Source of the DNA: Bacteroidota bacterium | GTDB lineage: Bacteria > Bacteroidota > Bacteroidia > Chitinophagales > Saprospiraceae | DNA: 40,296 nt | Assembly: GCA_006226345.1 (NCBI GenBank) | Contig: SBHD01000146.1 | Coordinates: forward strand, 1-40,296 | Direction: 5' to 3' | Shown here: in pieces, positions 8,211 through 16,984 of the stretch | Numbering within the stretch: position 1 is the stretch's first letter | Layout: each line of letters opens with the position of its first letter | Program-made: the position numbers and the translations under genes | The notes under the pieces: generated by a model | The model's database searches: none | Told to the model about the DNA's origin: nothing | Seen by the model: only the letters and a program-made list of their open reading frames with translations

Positions 8211-9560
8211 CTACAATTCTACGTTCTTAAAATCCCAGGTGTTCAGGAACCCGGTGTGAAAATCGCCTTTTTGGAACTGTTCGTTGCGCATCAGCCGTTG
8301 GTGGAAGGGGATGGTCGTCTTGATGCCTTCAACAATGAATTCATCCAGAGCCCGCTCCATTTTGGTAATGGCTTCATCGCGGGTACGGGCCCGGACGATG
8401 AGTTTGGCGATCATAGAATCATAATACGGCGAAATGTTATAACCGGCATACACATGCGTGTCCACCCGTACGCCATGCCCTTTGGGTGAGTGGAACGAAT
8501 TGATCTTGCCCGGGCTGGGGCGGAAATCGTTGTACACGTCTTCCGCATTGATCCGGCACTCGATCGCGTGCATTTCCGGGAAGTAGTTTTTACCGGATAT
8601 CGGGATGCCCGCGGCGATCTTGATCTGCTCTTTGATCAGGTCAAAATCGATCACCTCTTCCGTAACCGTGTGCTCCACCTGTATACGGGTATTCATTTCC
8701 ATGAAGTAGAAATTCCGGTACTTGTCTACCAGGAACTCAACGGTGCCAACGCCTTCGTATCCGATGGCCAGGCAAGCCTTTACAGCTGCTTCGCCCATTT
8801 TTTCCCGCAGTTCGGGTGTCATAAAGGGCGAGGGGGACTCTTCCACCAGTTTCTGGTGGCGACGCTGGATAGAGCAGTCGCGTTCGGACAGGTGGCAGGC
8901 CTTGCCGAACTGGTCACCGGCAACCTGCACTTCGATATGCCGGGGTTCCTCGATGAACTTTTCCATGTAGATCCCGTCGTTGCCAAACGCAGCTTTGGCT
9001 TCCCGGCGGGCGGTTTCCCACTGGTTCTCAAACTGACTCTCTTCCCAGACGATCCGCATGCCTTTGCCACCACCGCCGGCAGTCGCCTTGAGGATGACCG
9101 GGTAGCCGATCTTTTTGGCCAGTTGCTGGCCTTCCTTATAATCTTCCAACAGCCCTTCCGAGCCCGGAATGCAGGGGACGCCGGCCTTGATCATTGTTTC
9201 CTTGGCCGTGATCTTGTCACCCATAGCCCGGATATGTTCCGGTGCCGGACCGATGAATTTGATCCCATATTCTTTGCAAACCTCGGCGAAAGAAGCGTTT
9301 TCCGCCAAAAAGCCATATCCCGGGTGAACGGCATCCGCATCGGTGATCTCGACAGCTGCCATGATCCGCGGTACATTCAGGTAGCTTTCAGCGGATTGCG
9401 GCGGCCCGATACAAACGGCTTCGTCGGCAAACCGAACATGCAGGCTGTCGCGATCGGCTGTGGAGTAAATGGCAACAGTTTTAATGTCCATTTCCTTGCA
9501 CGTACGGATAATACGCAGTGCAATTTCCCCACGGTTGGCAATTAATATTTTTTTGAACAT
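8211..9560 (-). CDS. accC: Acetyl-CoA carboxylase, biotin carboxylase subunit
   Basis: A 449-residue biotin carboxylase. With ATP and bicarbonate it carboxylates the biotin carried by AccB, the first half-reaction of malonyl-CoA synthesis. The N-terminal Rossmann-like domain ([17 protein letters not shown]) leads into an ATP-grasp domain with [12 protein letters not shown] (glycine-rich ATP loop), [24 protein letters not shown] and the active-site segment [14 protein letters not shown]. The C-terminal domain carries the [20 protein letters not shown]-type region. The length is normal. It follows accB in the same direction, but 229 bp separate them, much more than usual, so a separate promoter or processing site is possible. 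The acetyl-CoA carboxyltransferase genes accA and accD are not in the window. Confidence 0.95.
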   Translation of the reverse strand: MFKKILIANRGEIALRIIRTCKEMDIKTVAIYSTADRDSLHVRFADEAVCIGPPQSAESYLNVPRIMAAVEITDADAVHPGYGFLAENASFAEVCKEYGIKFIGPAPEHIRAMGDKITAKETMIKAGVPCIPGSEGLLEDYKEGQQLAKKIGYPVILKATAGGGGKGMRIVWEESQFENQWETARREAKAAFGNDGIYMEKFIEEPRHIEVQVAGDQFGKACHLSERDCSIQRRHQKLVEESPSPFMTPELREKMGEAAVKACLAIGYEGVGTVEFLVDKYRNFYFMEMNTRIQVEHTVTEEVIDFDLIKEQIKIAAGIPISGKNYFPEMHAIECRINAEDVYNDFRPSPGKINSFHSPKGHGVRVDTHVYAGYNISPYYDSMIAKLIVRARTRDEAITKMERALDEFIVEGIKTTIPFHQRLMRNEQFQKGDFHTGFLNTWDFKNVEL

Positions 9561-9789
9561 AGGTATTTAACCTTCAGTTTGATTCTGAGATGTGATCCGG
9601 GGTATGTAACCAGGAATACATACGTATTTTTCCTGGAACAGAGTGGGTACAACGTGTTCGTTGGGAGTACCATAGGCTAATCTGTTGCTGAACCCCCGGA
9701 CACCGGGTTCCTGCAGCACAAGTGATTTTCACCTGTCCGGGACAGGAATGCCTGGTGAGATGCTGTGGACAATGCCGGTCGAGCAGGCA

Positions 9790-10296
9790 TTATGCCGGAT
9801 CAACCAGGAACAGCGGCTGGTCATATTCCACCGGTGAAGCGTCATCTACGAGCACCTTGACGATTTTGCCCTTGACATCGGATTCGATCTCGTTGAACAA
9901 TTTCATGGCTTCAATGATACAGACGGTGTCACCTACTTCTACTACATCACCGACTTTCACGAACGGTGGTTTTTCCGGTGCAGACGAGCGGTAAAACGTA
10001 CCTACCATAGGCGATTTAACCGTAAGCAGATTGGCCGTGTCATCTTCTGCCGGTGCGGCGGCAGCCGGTGCGGCAGGTGTAGCCGGAGCAGGTGGCGCTG
10101 CAACCGGAGCAGGTGCGGGTGGCGCAACGGTAACCACTGGCTGGGCCGCCGGGATCATCACCGGCGCCTTTTCGGCACTCTCCCTGATGCTCTGATTCCG
10201 AATAACCAGTTCAAAGTCGCCGTCTTTTAAGGTGAATTCGGTCAGTTTGGCTTTGCTGACCATTCGAATAAGTTCTTGTATCTGGTTAATATCCAT
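9790..10296 (-). CDS. accB: Acetyl-CoA carboxylase, biotin carboxyl carrier protein
   Basis: A 168-residue carrier protein. The N-terminal segment MDINQIQELIRMVSKAKLTEF is the usual AccB dimerisation helix; residues about 50-90 are a flexible Ala/Pro linker; the C-terminal biotinyl domain (about 92-168) has SPMVGTFYRS and the biotinylation motif EAMKLFNEIE, with Lys132 as the attachment site. It shuttles carboxybiotin between AccC and the carboxyltransferase. A TATTTTTG -7 box is present at 10322-10329 on the minus strand, and an 8-bp perfect palindrome lies behind it at 10354-10373. It sits between efp and accC, as is common in Bacteroidota. Confidence 0.95.
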   Translation of the reverse strand: MDINQIQELIRMVSKAKLTEFTLKDGDFELVIRNQSIRESAEKAPVMIPAAQPVVTVAPPAPAPVAAPPAPATPAAPAAAAPAEDDTANLLTVKSPMVGTFYRSSAPEKPPFVKVGDVVEVGDTVCIIEAMKLFNEIESDVKGKIVKVLVDDASPVEYDQPLFLVDPA

Positions 10297-10353
10297 TCCA
10301 AAGATCGTTTTGCTGATGGGCCAAAAATAATGCGGAATATGGAATACCCGGCA

Positions 10354-10373
10354 TGTAATAATCTTTTATTACA
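10354..10373. promoter_or_regulatory. Palindrome upstream of accB
   Basis: TGTAATAA and TTATTACA are perfect inverted repeats separated by four bases. They lie 25-44 bp upstream of the putative -7 box of accB (10322-10329, minus strand). The size and position suit an operator for a dimeric regulator, but it has too few bases to rule out chance in an AT-rich stretch. Confidence 0.35.
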
Positions 10374-10461
10374 AAATTCTGCGGGCGTTTGGTAGGCTTG
10401 CAGGAAGGTGTCACTGCGTTGTTCCGGATGATCCAGGCCGGTATGGGGCCGGAAAAGCACA

Positions 10462-10506
10462 GGGCCGCACCTGCAGGGATATATACCTGCCGAACAAGTG
10501 CGGCCC
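10462..10506 (-). terminator. Compound hairpin after efp
   Basis: An outer 9-bp stem (GGGCCGCAC, 10462-10470, with GTGCGGCCC, 10498-10506) encloses a second 5-bp stem (GCAGG 10473-10477 with CCTGC 10486-10490). It lies 28 bp past the efp stop. It lacks a U tract, so it could stall or stabilise the efp transcript rather than end it cleanly. Confidence 0.5.
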
Positions 10507-10533
10507 CGCTGATACCCGGTAAACCGGACAGGA

Positions 10534-11103
10534 TCAGTCTTTCTTTACCCGTTCCATGTAGGCCCCCGTTGTCGTATCGATTTTAACCAGGTCGCCTACT
10601 TCACAGAACAGGGGGATACGTACTTCAGCACCGGTTTCCACTGTAGCGGGCTTGAGGGTGTTCGTAGCCGTGTCACCCCGAACGCCCGGCTCGGTGTAGG
10701 TGATCTCCAGCACTACGGTCTGTGGCATTTCCACCGACAGCAGAGTATCTTTTTGTGCATCGTACAATACATCCACATCTGCGCCCTCCTTCAGGAATTT
10801 ACCATTGTCGATCTGGTCTTCCGGTACGGAGATCTGGTCGTAGGTCTCCTGGTTCATCAGCACATAGGCACCCTCTTCAGGGTAGAGGTACTGGAATTTC
10901 CGGCGCTCCACCCGGACATCAGAGATGTTGTGCCCGCTCTGGAAAGTATGCTCAATGATCTTTCCGGAGGTGGTACTTTTCAGTTTGACCCAAACCTTGC
11001 CACTGCCCCGGCCAACCTGGAAGCGTTTGAAATCGATAACTTTCAGGATATCGTTGTTTAACTCGATACACAGGCCGTTGCGGATGTCTGCGGTAGTTGC
11101 CAT
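10534..11103 (-). CDS. efp: Translation elongation factor P
   Basis: A 189-residue EF-P with the full three-domain length. It binds the ribosome between P and E sites and relieves stalling at polyproline stretches. The N-terminal KOW-like domain is MATTADIRNGLCIELNNDILKVIDF; the C-terminal region has VTYTEPGVRGDT-like and LVKIDTTTGAYMERVKKD segments typical of the family. The domain I tip reads VGRGSGKVWVK, with Arg32 where most Bacteroidota have Lys within PGKG. Arg32 is the position that EarP rhamnosylates in Pseudomonas-type EF-P, so modification may differ here. It lies between fabH and accB in the same direction. A promoter (TTTG at 11215-11218, TACCTTTG at 11184-11191, 23 bp apart) lies upstream. 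Confidence 0.95.
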   Translation of the reverse strand: MATTADIRNGLCIELNNDILKVIDFKRFQVGRGSGKVWVKLKSTTSGKIIEHTFQSGHNISDVRVERRKFQYLYPEEGAYVLMNQETYDQISVPEDQIDNGKFLKEGADVDVLYDAQKDTLLSVEMPQTVVLEITYTEPGVRGDTATNTLKPATVETGAEVRIPLFCEVGDLVKIDTTTGAYMERVKKD

Positions 11104-11183
11104 TGTATTAAATTATACGTTTTAGTGATACTTGAAAAAGGAATGCGCAGCCAGCAAATAACTACTACGCGTAAAAAAGCGCG

Positions 11184-11218
11184 CAAAGGTACTGCTTTCT
11201 GAATAAAAATCAGTCAAA
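11184..11218 (-). promoter_or_regulatory. Bacteroidota-type promoter of efp
   Basis: On the minus strand TTTG (11218-11215) is followed after 23 bp by TACCTTTG (11191-11184), a full match to the TAnnTTTG -7 box. The expected start of transcription would leave a leader of roughly 75 bases before efp. Confidence 0.55.
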
Positions 11219-11244
11219 TGTTAAACCATGCGTGTAAACAGGGA

Positions 11245-12237
11245 TTAGTAGGCCCATTTCAGATACAGTGAACCCCAGGTAAAGCCGCCACCAAAAGCGG
11301 TCAGGATTATGTTGTCGTCCTTTTTGAACCGGTCTTCAAAATCCCACATGCATAGCCCCAGAGTGCCGGCGGTGGTATTGCCATATTTGCTGATGTTGAT
11401 GGTCACTTTATCCATCGGGAATCCCAGATGATCAGCCACTGAGCTGATGATCCGCATATTAGCCTGGTGCGGGATGATCCAGTTGATGTCGTCGATAGTC
11501 AGGTGGTTGCGGCGCAGCAATTCCTGGCTTGTGGACACCATGCCCTCTACAGCGTATTTGAATACCCTTTTGCCATCCTGGTATACGTAGTGTTCCCGGT
11601 TGGCAACGGTTTCTGCGTTCGGGGGACGCAACGAACCACCGGCTTTCATATGGAGGAATTCGCGGCCGGCACCGTCGCCGCGCAGCACAAAATCTTGTAT
11701 GCCGGTGCCATCCCGGCGGGCTTCCAGCAAAACAGCGGCTGCACCATCGCCGAAAATAACGCAGGTATTGCGGTCCTCGTAGTCGATGATCGATGACATC
11801 ATGTCAGAACCGACCACGACCACTTTTTCATACGTCCCGTTGGCAACGAACTGCGCACCGGTGGCCAGGGCAAACAGGAAACCGGAGCAGGCCGCATTGA
11901 TATCGTAACCAAATGCATTTTTAGCGCCGATCTTGTCACAGACCGTATTGGCGGTGTCCGGAAAGATCATGTCGCCGGTAATCGTACCCACGATCAGCAT
12001 ATCAATCTCGCCCGGACGGGTATCGGTTTTCTCCAGCAGACCTTTTACGGCTTCGGTACACATATCGCTGGTTGCCCAGCCGGGCGTACGCAGGATCCGG
12101 CGTTCGCGGATGCCGGTCCGGCTGGTGATCCACTCGTCATTGGTGTCCACCATTTTTTCCAGGTCCTTATTGGTCAGTTTATCTTCCGGGACCCAGCCAT
12201 GTACACCGGTGATCGCCGCGCGTGTTTTATACGACAT
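11245..12237 (-). CDS. fabH: Beta-ketoacyl-ACP synthase III
   Basis: A 330-residue KAS III, counting from the ATG at 12237; the longer frame to 12327 adds 30 residues that do not look like FabH, while MSYKTRAAITGVHGWVPE is the normal N-terminus. It condenses acyl-CoA with malonyl-ACP to start fatty-acid synthesis. The catalytic triad is visible: Cys117 in DINAACSGFLF, His257 in WIIPHQANMRI and Asn in NISKYGNTTAG. The acyl-CoA gate region NDEWITSRTGIRERR is also present. A TACCTTTG -7 box lies at 12264-12271 on the minus strand. Its place ahead of efp, accB and accC ties initiation of fatty-acid synthesis to malonyl-CoA supply. Confidence 0.95.
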   Translation of the reverse strand: MSYKTRAAITGVHGWVPEDKLTNKDLEKMVDTNDEWITSRTGIRERRILRTPGWATSDMCTEAVKGLLEKTDTRPGEIDMLIVGTITGDMIFPDTANTVCDKIGAKNAFGYDINAACSGFLFALATGAQFVANGTYEKVVVVGSDMMSSIIDYEDRNTCVIFGDGAAAVLLEARRDGTGIQDFVLRGDGAGREFLHMKAGGSLRPPNAETVANREHYVYQDGKRVFKYAVEGMVSTSQELLRRNHLTIDDINWIIPHQANMRIISSVADHLGFPMDKVTINISKYGNTTAGTLGLCMWDFEDRFKKDDNIILTAFGGGFTWGSLYLKWAY

Positions 12238-12430
12238 ACGTTGTTTGATTTGAGTTGAGGCGGCAAAGGTAGGGAACCCAATTGAAATCTGATGCAGGGA
12301 GATCTGCTTCGGGTACTGCACCTGCACGGATTGATCATCTGTTCGATCGAAACATAATCCGTGTCTGCTGCTCCAAATGGGGACCTGAAGTGGAAGGGAT
12401 TTTCAGGAAAGTTGCCGCATCTTTGCCACA

Positions 12431-13294
12431 ATGAAGAACTATCTGTCCCTCGTCAAATTCAGCCATACGCTTTTTGCCATGCCATTTGCCCTGGTAGGCT
12501 TTTTTATTGCCACTGTGGAAAAGGGCGAAGGCATCAGCGGACGATCGTTGTTACTGGTTGTGCTGTGTATGGTGTTTGCCCGCAGCGCTGCAATGGCATT
12601 CAATCGGTGGCTGGACCGCGACGTCGATGCGGTTAATCCCCGTACCCAAATGCGGGAGATCCCTGCCGGCATTATCCGGCCGCGTTCGGCAATGATCTTC
12701 GTGGTGATCAATTGCCTGCTTTTTATCGGGACTACCTGGTTTCTTAACCCGCTGTGCTTTTACCTTTCCCCGGTAGCGCTGGCAGTGGTACTGGGCTACA
12801 GCTATACCAAGCGGTTTACCTGGCTCTGCCACCTGGTGTTGGGGCTTGGCCTGGCGCTGGCCCCGGTAGGCGCATATCTGGCTGTGATGGGGCGGTTCGA
12901 CTGGGTACCGGTCCTGTATGGCGTGGCAGTGCTGCTTTGGACCGGAGGGTTTGATGTGATCTATGCCCTGCAGGATGAGGAGTTTGACCAGAGCCAGCAG
13001 TTGTATTCCATACCGGCCACCTTTGGCAGGGCACGTGCCTTGCGGTTGTCCGAATGGATGCATCTGGGTACGGCGGCTTTTATGGTGTATGCCGGCCGGA
13101 TGTTGCATGCGGCCGTCCCGGAAGCCCGGGACCTGCTTTGGCTGGGCACGGGTATATTTCTGGCCTTACTGATCTACCAGCACCGGCTGGTCAAACCGAA
13201 CGATCTGAGCCGCGTCAACCTCGCTTTTTTTACTACAAACGGCATCGCCAGCCTGGTGTTTGGCGTCCTGGTGATCCTTGATCTGCTGACCTGA
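12431..13294 (+). CDS. UbiA-like polyprenyltransferase (MqnP type)
   Basis: A 287-residue integral membrane prenyltransferase with about eight transmembrane helices. The first Asp-rich motif reads NRWLDRDVDAVNPRT and the second YALQDEEFD; together they bind the Mg-diphosphate of the prenyl donor. The N-terminus (MKNYLSLVKFSHTLFAMPFALVG) and length match the UbiA-like group used for menaquinone synthesis by the futalosine route (MqnP), rather than MenA. It therefore probably prenylates the naphthoate ring precursor. It starts a plus-strand set with purN and a second UbiA-like gene. CATCTTTG, one base off the -7 consensus, ends five bases before the ATG, suggesting a leaderless mRNA. The exact aromatic substrate is inferred. 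Confidence 0.8.
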   Translation: MKNYLSLVKFSHTLFAMPFALVGFFIATVEKGEGISGRSLLLVVLCMVFARSAAMAFNRWLDRDVDAVNPRTQMREIPAGIIRPRSAMIFVVINCLLFIGTTWFLNPLCFYLSPVALAVVLGYSYTKRFTWLCHLVLGLGLALAPVGAYLAVMGRFDWVPVLYGVAVLLWTGGFDVIYALQDEEFDQSQQLYSIPATFGRARALRLSEWMHLGTAAFMVYAGRMLHAAVPEARDLLWLGTGIFLALLIYQHRLVKPNDLSRVNLAFFTTNGIASLVFGVLVILDLLT

Positions 13295-13337
13295 CCAAGG
13301 GTTGCGTACTGTTGCTCTCTGAAACACAACGTGCCTT

Positions 13338-13907
13338 ATGCATCATATTGCCATTTTTGCTTCCGGAACAGGTAGTAACGCCCGGAAGATCATTGAATAT
13401 TTCAAGCAGCGCCCGGAAGTGACGGTATCGCTGGTGATTTCGAACAAACAGAATGCCGGAGTCCTGGAGATCGCCCGGGAGCACGGGGTCCCTACCTTGC
13501 ATATTCGCCGGGACACCTTTTACGGGACGGAGTCCATACTGGATGAACTGGCTGCCCATCATATTGATTTCATCGTTCTGGCCGGGTTCCTGTGGCTGGT
13601 GCCGGCGTACCTTGTACGTGCATTCAGCCGCCGGATCGTGAATATTCATCCGGCATTACTGCCCAAATACGGAGGGAAAGGAATGTACGGACACCACGTT
13701 CATGAAGCTGTGAAAGCTGCAGGCGAAACCGAAACCGGGATTACGATCCACTATGTCAACGAGGAGTACGACGAAGGTGCAGTGATTTTTCAGGCCCGCT
13801 GCCCGGTAGAGCCTGCAGATACCCCGGATGATATTGCCCGGAAAGTACACGAACTGGAGCACCGGCATTTCCCGGAAGTGATCGCCGGCCTGCTTTCCGG
13901 TGATTGA
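13338..13907 (+). CDS. purN: Phosphoribosylglycinamide formyltransferase
   Basis: A 189-residue GAR transformylase. It adds the formyl group of 10-formyl-tetrahydrofolate to GAR in purine synthesis. Visible motifs are the phosphate loop FASGTGSNARKIIEYF, the catalytic Asn-His within IVNIHPALLPKYGGKGMYG, and TGITIHYVNEEYDEGAV, which contains the catalytic Asp. The length is typical for a monofunctional PurN. It lies 43 bp after the prenyltransferase gene; the next gene, if counted from a TTG, would overlap its stop, but the ATG 47 bp further on is a better start. No other purine gene is nearby. Confidence 0.93.
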   Translation: MHHIAIFASGTGSNARKIIEYFKQRPEVTVSLVISNKQNAGVLEIAREHGVPTLHIRRDTFYGTESILDELAAHHIDFIVLAGFLWLVPAYLVRAFSRRIVNIHPALLPKYGGKGMYGHHVHEAVKAAGETETGITIHYVNEEYDEGAVIFQARCPVEPADTPDDIARKVHELEHRHFPEVIAGLLSGD

Positions 13908-13942
13908 CCGCTGCAACTTCCCGGGAACTGGTTGCGTCGTAT

Positions 13943-13950
13943 TACCTTTG
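13943..13950 (+). promoter_or_regulatory. -7 box four bases before the 13955 start
   Basis: TACCTTTG is a full match to TAnnTTTG and is followed by CCCC and then ATG. With this spacing transcription would begin at or next to the start codon. No good -33 element is present at the right distance. Confidence 0.4.
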
Positions 13951-13954
13951 CCCC

Positions 13955-14842
13955 ATGTCCCTGCGCAGCCTTGTCCGACTCATACGCCTGGAACATTGGG
14001 TAAAAAACCTGTTCCTCTTCATTCCGGCCTTCTTTGCCGCGCGGCTCAACGAATGGGCGGTATTGCAGCATGCCTTGTTAGGTTTTTTGTCTTTTTCGCT
14101 GGTTGCCTCCTCTGTTTATGTATTGAATGACCTGGTGGATGCCCCGCAGGACCGCAACCATCCGGATAAACAGCGCCGGCCGATCGCCAGTTCGGCGATA
14201 AGCGTCCGGCAGGGCATATTGGTATTGGTCGTGCTGCTCTTTTCCGGAACGGCGATGGCTGCCTGGCTGAACCCGGCCATGCTGCTGTTCACCCTGCTGT
14301 ATTTTGTGATCAATGTTTTTTACAGCTTCTCCCTGAAACACATTGCGATCGTCGATATCAGTCTGATCGGACTGGGATTTTTACTCCGGGTACTGGCAGG
14401 CGGGGCCGTGACTGGTGTGGAGGTGTCACACTGGCTGATCGTGATGACATTTTTGCTGGCACTGATCCTTGGGCTGGCCAAACGCCGGGGGGAGTATATC
14501 GTGGCGACAGGGGGGCATACGTTCCGGAAGGCGCTTGAGGGGTACAACCTGCCGTTCCTGGATATGGCGATCACGCTTTGTTCGACCGTTGCGATCGTGG
14601 CGTACCTCATGTATTGTTTTTCCCCGGAGGTAACCACCCGCATCGGGAGCAACGAGATCTTCTATACAGCATTTTTTGTCATTGTCGGCATACTCCGGTA
14701 CCTGCAACTGGCGCTGGTATTTAACCGTACAGAATCCCCAACGCGGGCATTATTACGCGACACTTTCCTGCAACTCACGCTCCTGGGCTGGATCGGGGCG
14801 TTTGTCTGGTTGTTGTATATCCGGAAATGGATGGGATACTGA
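13955..14842 (+). CDS. UbiA-superfamily prenyltransferase (decaprenyl-phosphate phosphoribosyltransferase-like)
   Basis: A 295-residue membrane protein with about nine transmembrane helices. The first motif reads NDLVDAPQDRNHPDKQRRPIAS, typical of the group that transfers 5-phosphoribose from PRPP to polyprenyl phosphate (Rv3806c-like), and the second region, LGLAKRRGEYIV, also fits that group. The N-terminus MSLRSLVRLIRLEHWVKNLF is the family norm and supports the ATG at 13955 over the TTG at 13904. In actinobacteria this reaction feeds arabinan synthesis; in Bacteroidota the product has no settled role and may go to a surface glycan. It lies in the same direction as purN, whose pathway consumes PRPP, but that link is only suggestive. 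Confidence 0.72.
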   Translation: MSLRSLVRLIRLEHWVKNLFLFIPAFFAARLNEWAVLQHALLGFLSFSLVASSVYVLNDLVDAPQDRNHPDKQRRPIASSAISVRQGILVLVVLLFSGTAMAAWLNPAMLLFTLLYFVINVFYSFSLKHIAIVDISLIGLGFLLRVLAGGAVTGVEVSHWLIVMTFLLALILGLAKRRGEYIVATGGHTFRKALEGYNLPFLDMAITLCSTVAIVAYLMYCFSPEVTTRIGSNEIFYTAFFVIVGILRYLQLALVFNRTESPTRALLRDTFLQLTLLGWIGAFVWLLYIRKWMGY

Positions 14843-14878
14843 GGCCCTGTCTGGCGGTGTTCCTTGTCCCGGCAGATG

Positions 14879-16726
14879 TTACGCTGAAATTTCCTGCAGT
14901 TGCTTAAGCAGGCGGATAAACCGTGGTTCATCCCGGAGGGTATCGAGGTTGCTGTCATTCTCATACCAGCCTCGCAGGGTCAGGCCTGCCTGGAAGGCAC
15001 TTTCCAGGCAGGAAAGCGCTTCTTGTTTCATATCCAGCAAGGCATACACACAGCCGGCATTGTACAGTAACATGGAGTCATCAGGCTCCAGCAACAGCGC
15101 GCGTTGGAGCAAGGTCAGGCTCTTTTCCCGCTGCCCCAGTATAGCCAGGGCATTGGCGCCAAGGTAAAGCGCCCGGGTATCACCGGGGTTGAGCGACAGG
15201 TGTTTTTCGGCGATATCCACGCCCCGCTGACGGAGGGTGCGGGCGAGCTCCGGGCAACCGATGTCGTCATATACCTGGGCGGAAAGCAGGATCGACTGGT
15301 AATCATCCGGTTCTACCCGGTTGGCCTGCTCGAACAGCCGTGCTGCCTTGTCCAATTTGCCGGCGGCAAAACAGGCCCTGCCATAGTGGAACCAGCCCAG
15401 GAAGAGCGTCGGGTCCCGTTCGATGGCGTACTGAAATGATTCTTCCGCTTTTTCCAGCTGATTCCGGAGTGCCTTTACGATCCCCCTTGAAACGTGGATT
15501 TCTGCCAGGGTCGGGGCGAGTTTGACGGCTTTTTTACTGATCTCATCGGCCTTGTTGATCGTGTCTTCCAGTGGGGCCTTGTGCTGATACAGAAAAGAAT
15601 AGCAATCCGCTATGCCGGCATATGCCAGCGCATATTTTTCATCTGCTTCGATAGCCTTTTGGAATAGCTGCAGGGCAAGTGCAATGCCACGGTTGCTGAA
15701 TTGCAGGTAAAACCGCCGGCCCCGGAGGTAATAATCATAAGCTTCTGCATTATGCGTCTGCCGGTATTGGATGGAGTCAAGTTGTGCAGGCGCCAGCTGG
15801 CAGCCAAGTGCTTCGGTGATCTGCCGGGTGATGTCGTCCTGGATATGTACCAGTTGTTCCCGGGCGCTGTCGTAGCGGCCGGACCAGATATTCAGGCCGG
15901 AATCCGTATCGATGAGTTCGGCAGAGATCCGGATATGCCCGTTGTTGACTTTGACCCGGCCTTCCAATACCGTATCTACACGAAGTTTTTCTCCGATCTG
16001 GCGGGCGTCCCGGTCGGTGGTATCCAGGGCAAATGCGGTGGAGCGGGAAACGACCCGCAACCCTTGTATTTTACCCAGGGCGACAATCAGTTCTTCTGCC
16101 ACGCCTTCTCCGATATACGAATGATCGGGGTCCTGGCTTTGATTGGCAAAGGGCAGGACCGCCACACGTTTGACATCCGGGTGGATGCGGGGCTTGGACC
16201 GGGGTTTGATTCCCGGAACGTTGAGCTGATACAAGGCAGTCAGGCCGGAAAAGTCTTTCAACCTGAAATCACCCATGGCGGACAGGGAAATGCCTTCCGG
16301 CAGGTGGTCGGTCAACGCCTTGGCGGTTGCATCGGAAACGAGCGTTTGTCCGCCGAATGCCGCATTACAGATCCGGGATGCGAGATGCACTTCAACGCCG
16401 GTGTAACCATTCGGCGTTGCCAGGGCGACCCCGGTATGTATGCTCATCCGTACTTTCAGGCCGATCTGAGAAGCCCAGTCTTCCGTATGGAAAGCCAGCT
16501 GGATCGCCGCGGCTGCTTGTATGGCTGCTTCAGGCGTTTCAAATGTCATGAAAAAACCATCGCCAGCCGTATCTATTTCCCTTCCATGATACCGGGTAAT
16601 GGCTTGTCGTATGATAGTGCGGTGCCGTTCCAGGATCTCGGGATAGGCTTCCCGCAGCTGTTGGGCCAGCCGGGTAGAATGCTCTATATCACTAAAAACA
16701 AATGTAATGATCGATTGTGCGGTCAT
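14879..16726 (-). CDS. Class III nucleotide cyclase with TolB/FlgO-like domain and TPR repeats
   Basis: A 615-residue cytoplasmic protein, from the ATG at 16726; the longer frame begins with TTG. Residues 1-180 are a class III cyclase domain with the metal-binding Asp13 (VFSDIEHST) and Asp56 (TAGDGFFMTF) and the conserved Arg in VHLASRI. The position that holds the base-reading Lys in adenylate cyclases is Asp52, and His replaces the transition-state Asn, so activity and base choice are uncertain. A middle domain (about 195-310: KRVAVLPFANQSQDPDHSYIG, then ELIVALGKIQGLRVVSRS) is of the TolB-N/FlgO-like type commonly found in this fusion. Residues about 340-610 are TPR helices. It may read protein partners or a glycan/lipid state. 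It is divergent to a second cyclase. Confidence 0.85.
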   Translation of the reverse strand: MTAQSIITFVFSDIEHSTRLAQQLREAYPEILERHRTIIRQAITRYHGREIDTAGDGFFMTFETPEAAIQAAAAIQLAFHTEDWASQIGLKVRMSIHTGVALATPNGYTGVEVHLASRICNAAFGGQTLVSDATAKALTDHLPEGISLSAMGDFRLKDFSGLTALYQLNVPGIKPRSKPRIHPDVKRVAVLPFANQSQDPDHSYIGEGVAEELIVALGKIQGLRVVSRSTAFALDTTDRDARQIGEKLRVDTVLEGRVKVNNGHIRISAELIDTDSGLNIWSGRYDSAREQLVHIQDDITRQITEALGCQLAPAQLDSIQYRQTHNAEAYDYYLRGRRFYLQFSNRGIALALQLFQKAIEADEKYALAYAGIADCYSFLYQHKAPLEDTINKADEISKKAVKLAPTLAEIHVSRGIVKALRNQLEKAEESFQYAIERDPTLFLGWFHYGRACFAAGKLDKAARLFEQANRVEPDDYQSILLSAQVYDDIGCPELARTLRQRGVDIAEKHLSLNPGDTRALYLGANALAILGQREKSLTLLQRALLLEPDDSMLLYNAGCVYALLDMKQEALSCLESAFQAGLTLRGWYENDSNLDTLRDEPRFIRLLKQLQEISA

Positions 16727-16806
16727 GTATGCTTTGTCGGCAATTGGAGATGCAGCCAATGCTGCGAAACCGGTTTTTATATGGTGTTATATTCGGGTTT
16801 TTCCGG

Positions 16807-16823
16807 AACGGGAATTCCCTGTT
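16807..16823. promoter_or_regulatory. Palindrome between the divergent cyclase genes
   Basis: GGGAATTCCC (16810-16819) is a perfect palindrome, extended by AAC on one side and GTT on the other with one extra T. It lies just downstream of a TACCTTTG -7 box for the minus-strand cyclase (16836-16843) and could be an operator. Confidence 0.35.
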
Positions 16824-16948
16824 CACCGGGCGGGACAAAGGTACACAATTTACCCCCCTTCGGCCGGGAATAGATGCTGTTGATATTTATATGCCGGGGA
16901 TTCGAACCTACCTGTCTGTCAATCCGGGATGGGGTGCCGGCCGCTGCG

Positions 16949-16980
16949 TTTGAATAATCCTTGCCGACTACTTATGTTTG
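16949..16980 (+). promoter_or_regulatory. Promoter of the 16985 adenylate cyclase, apparently leaderless
   Basis: TTTG (16949-16952), a 20-bp spacer and TATGTTTG (16973-16980) make a full Bacteroidota housekeeping promoter. Only CCAG separates the -7 box from the ATG at 16985, so transcription should begin at the start codon itself. Confidence 0.65.
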
Positions 16981-16984
16981 CCAG

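Noticed and set aside
8490-9545. 351-residue plus-strand frame across accC
   Set aside because: It is the mirror of the biotin carboxylase, which has all its motifs; the antisense translation shows none.
12238-12327. N-terminal extension of FabH by 30 residues
   Set aside because: The extension is unlike any FabH N-terminus and would run over the TACCTTTG -7 box at 12264-12271; the ATG at 12237 is preferred.
15701-16873. 390-residue plus-strand frame across the cyclase-TPR gene
   Set aside because: It is antisense to a gene with clear cyclase, TolB-like and TPR regions, and has no recognisable domain.
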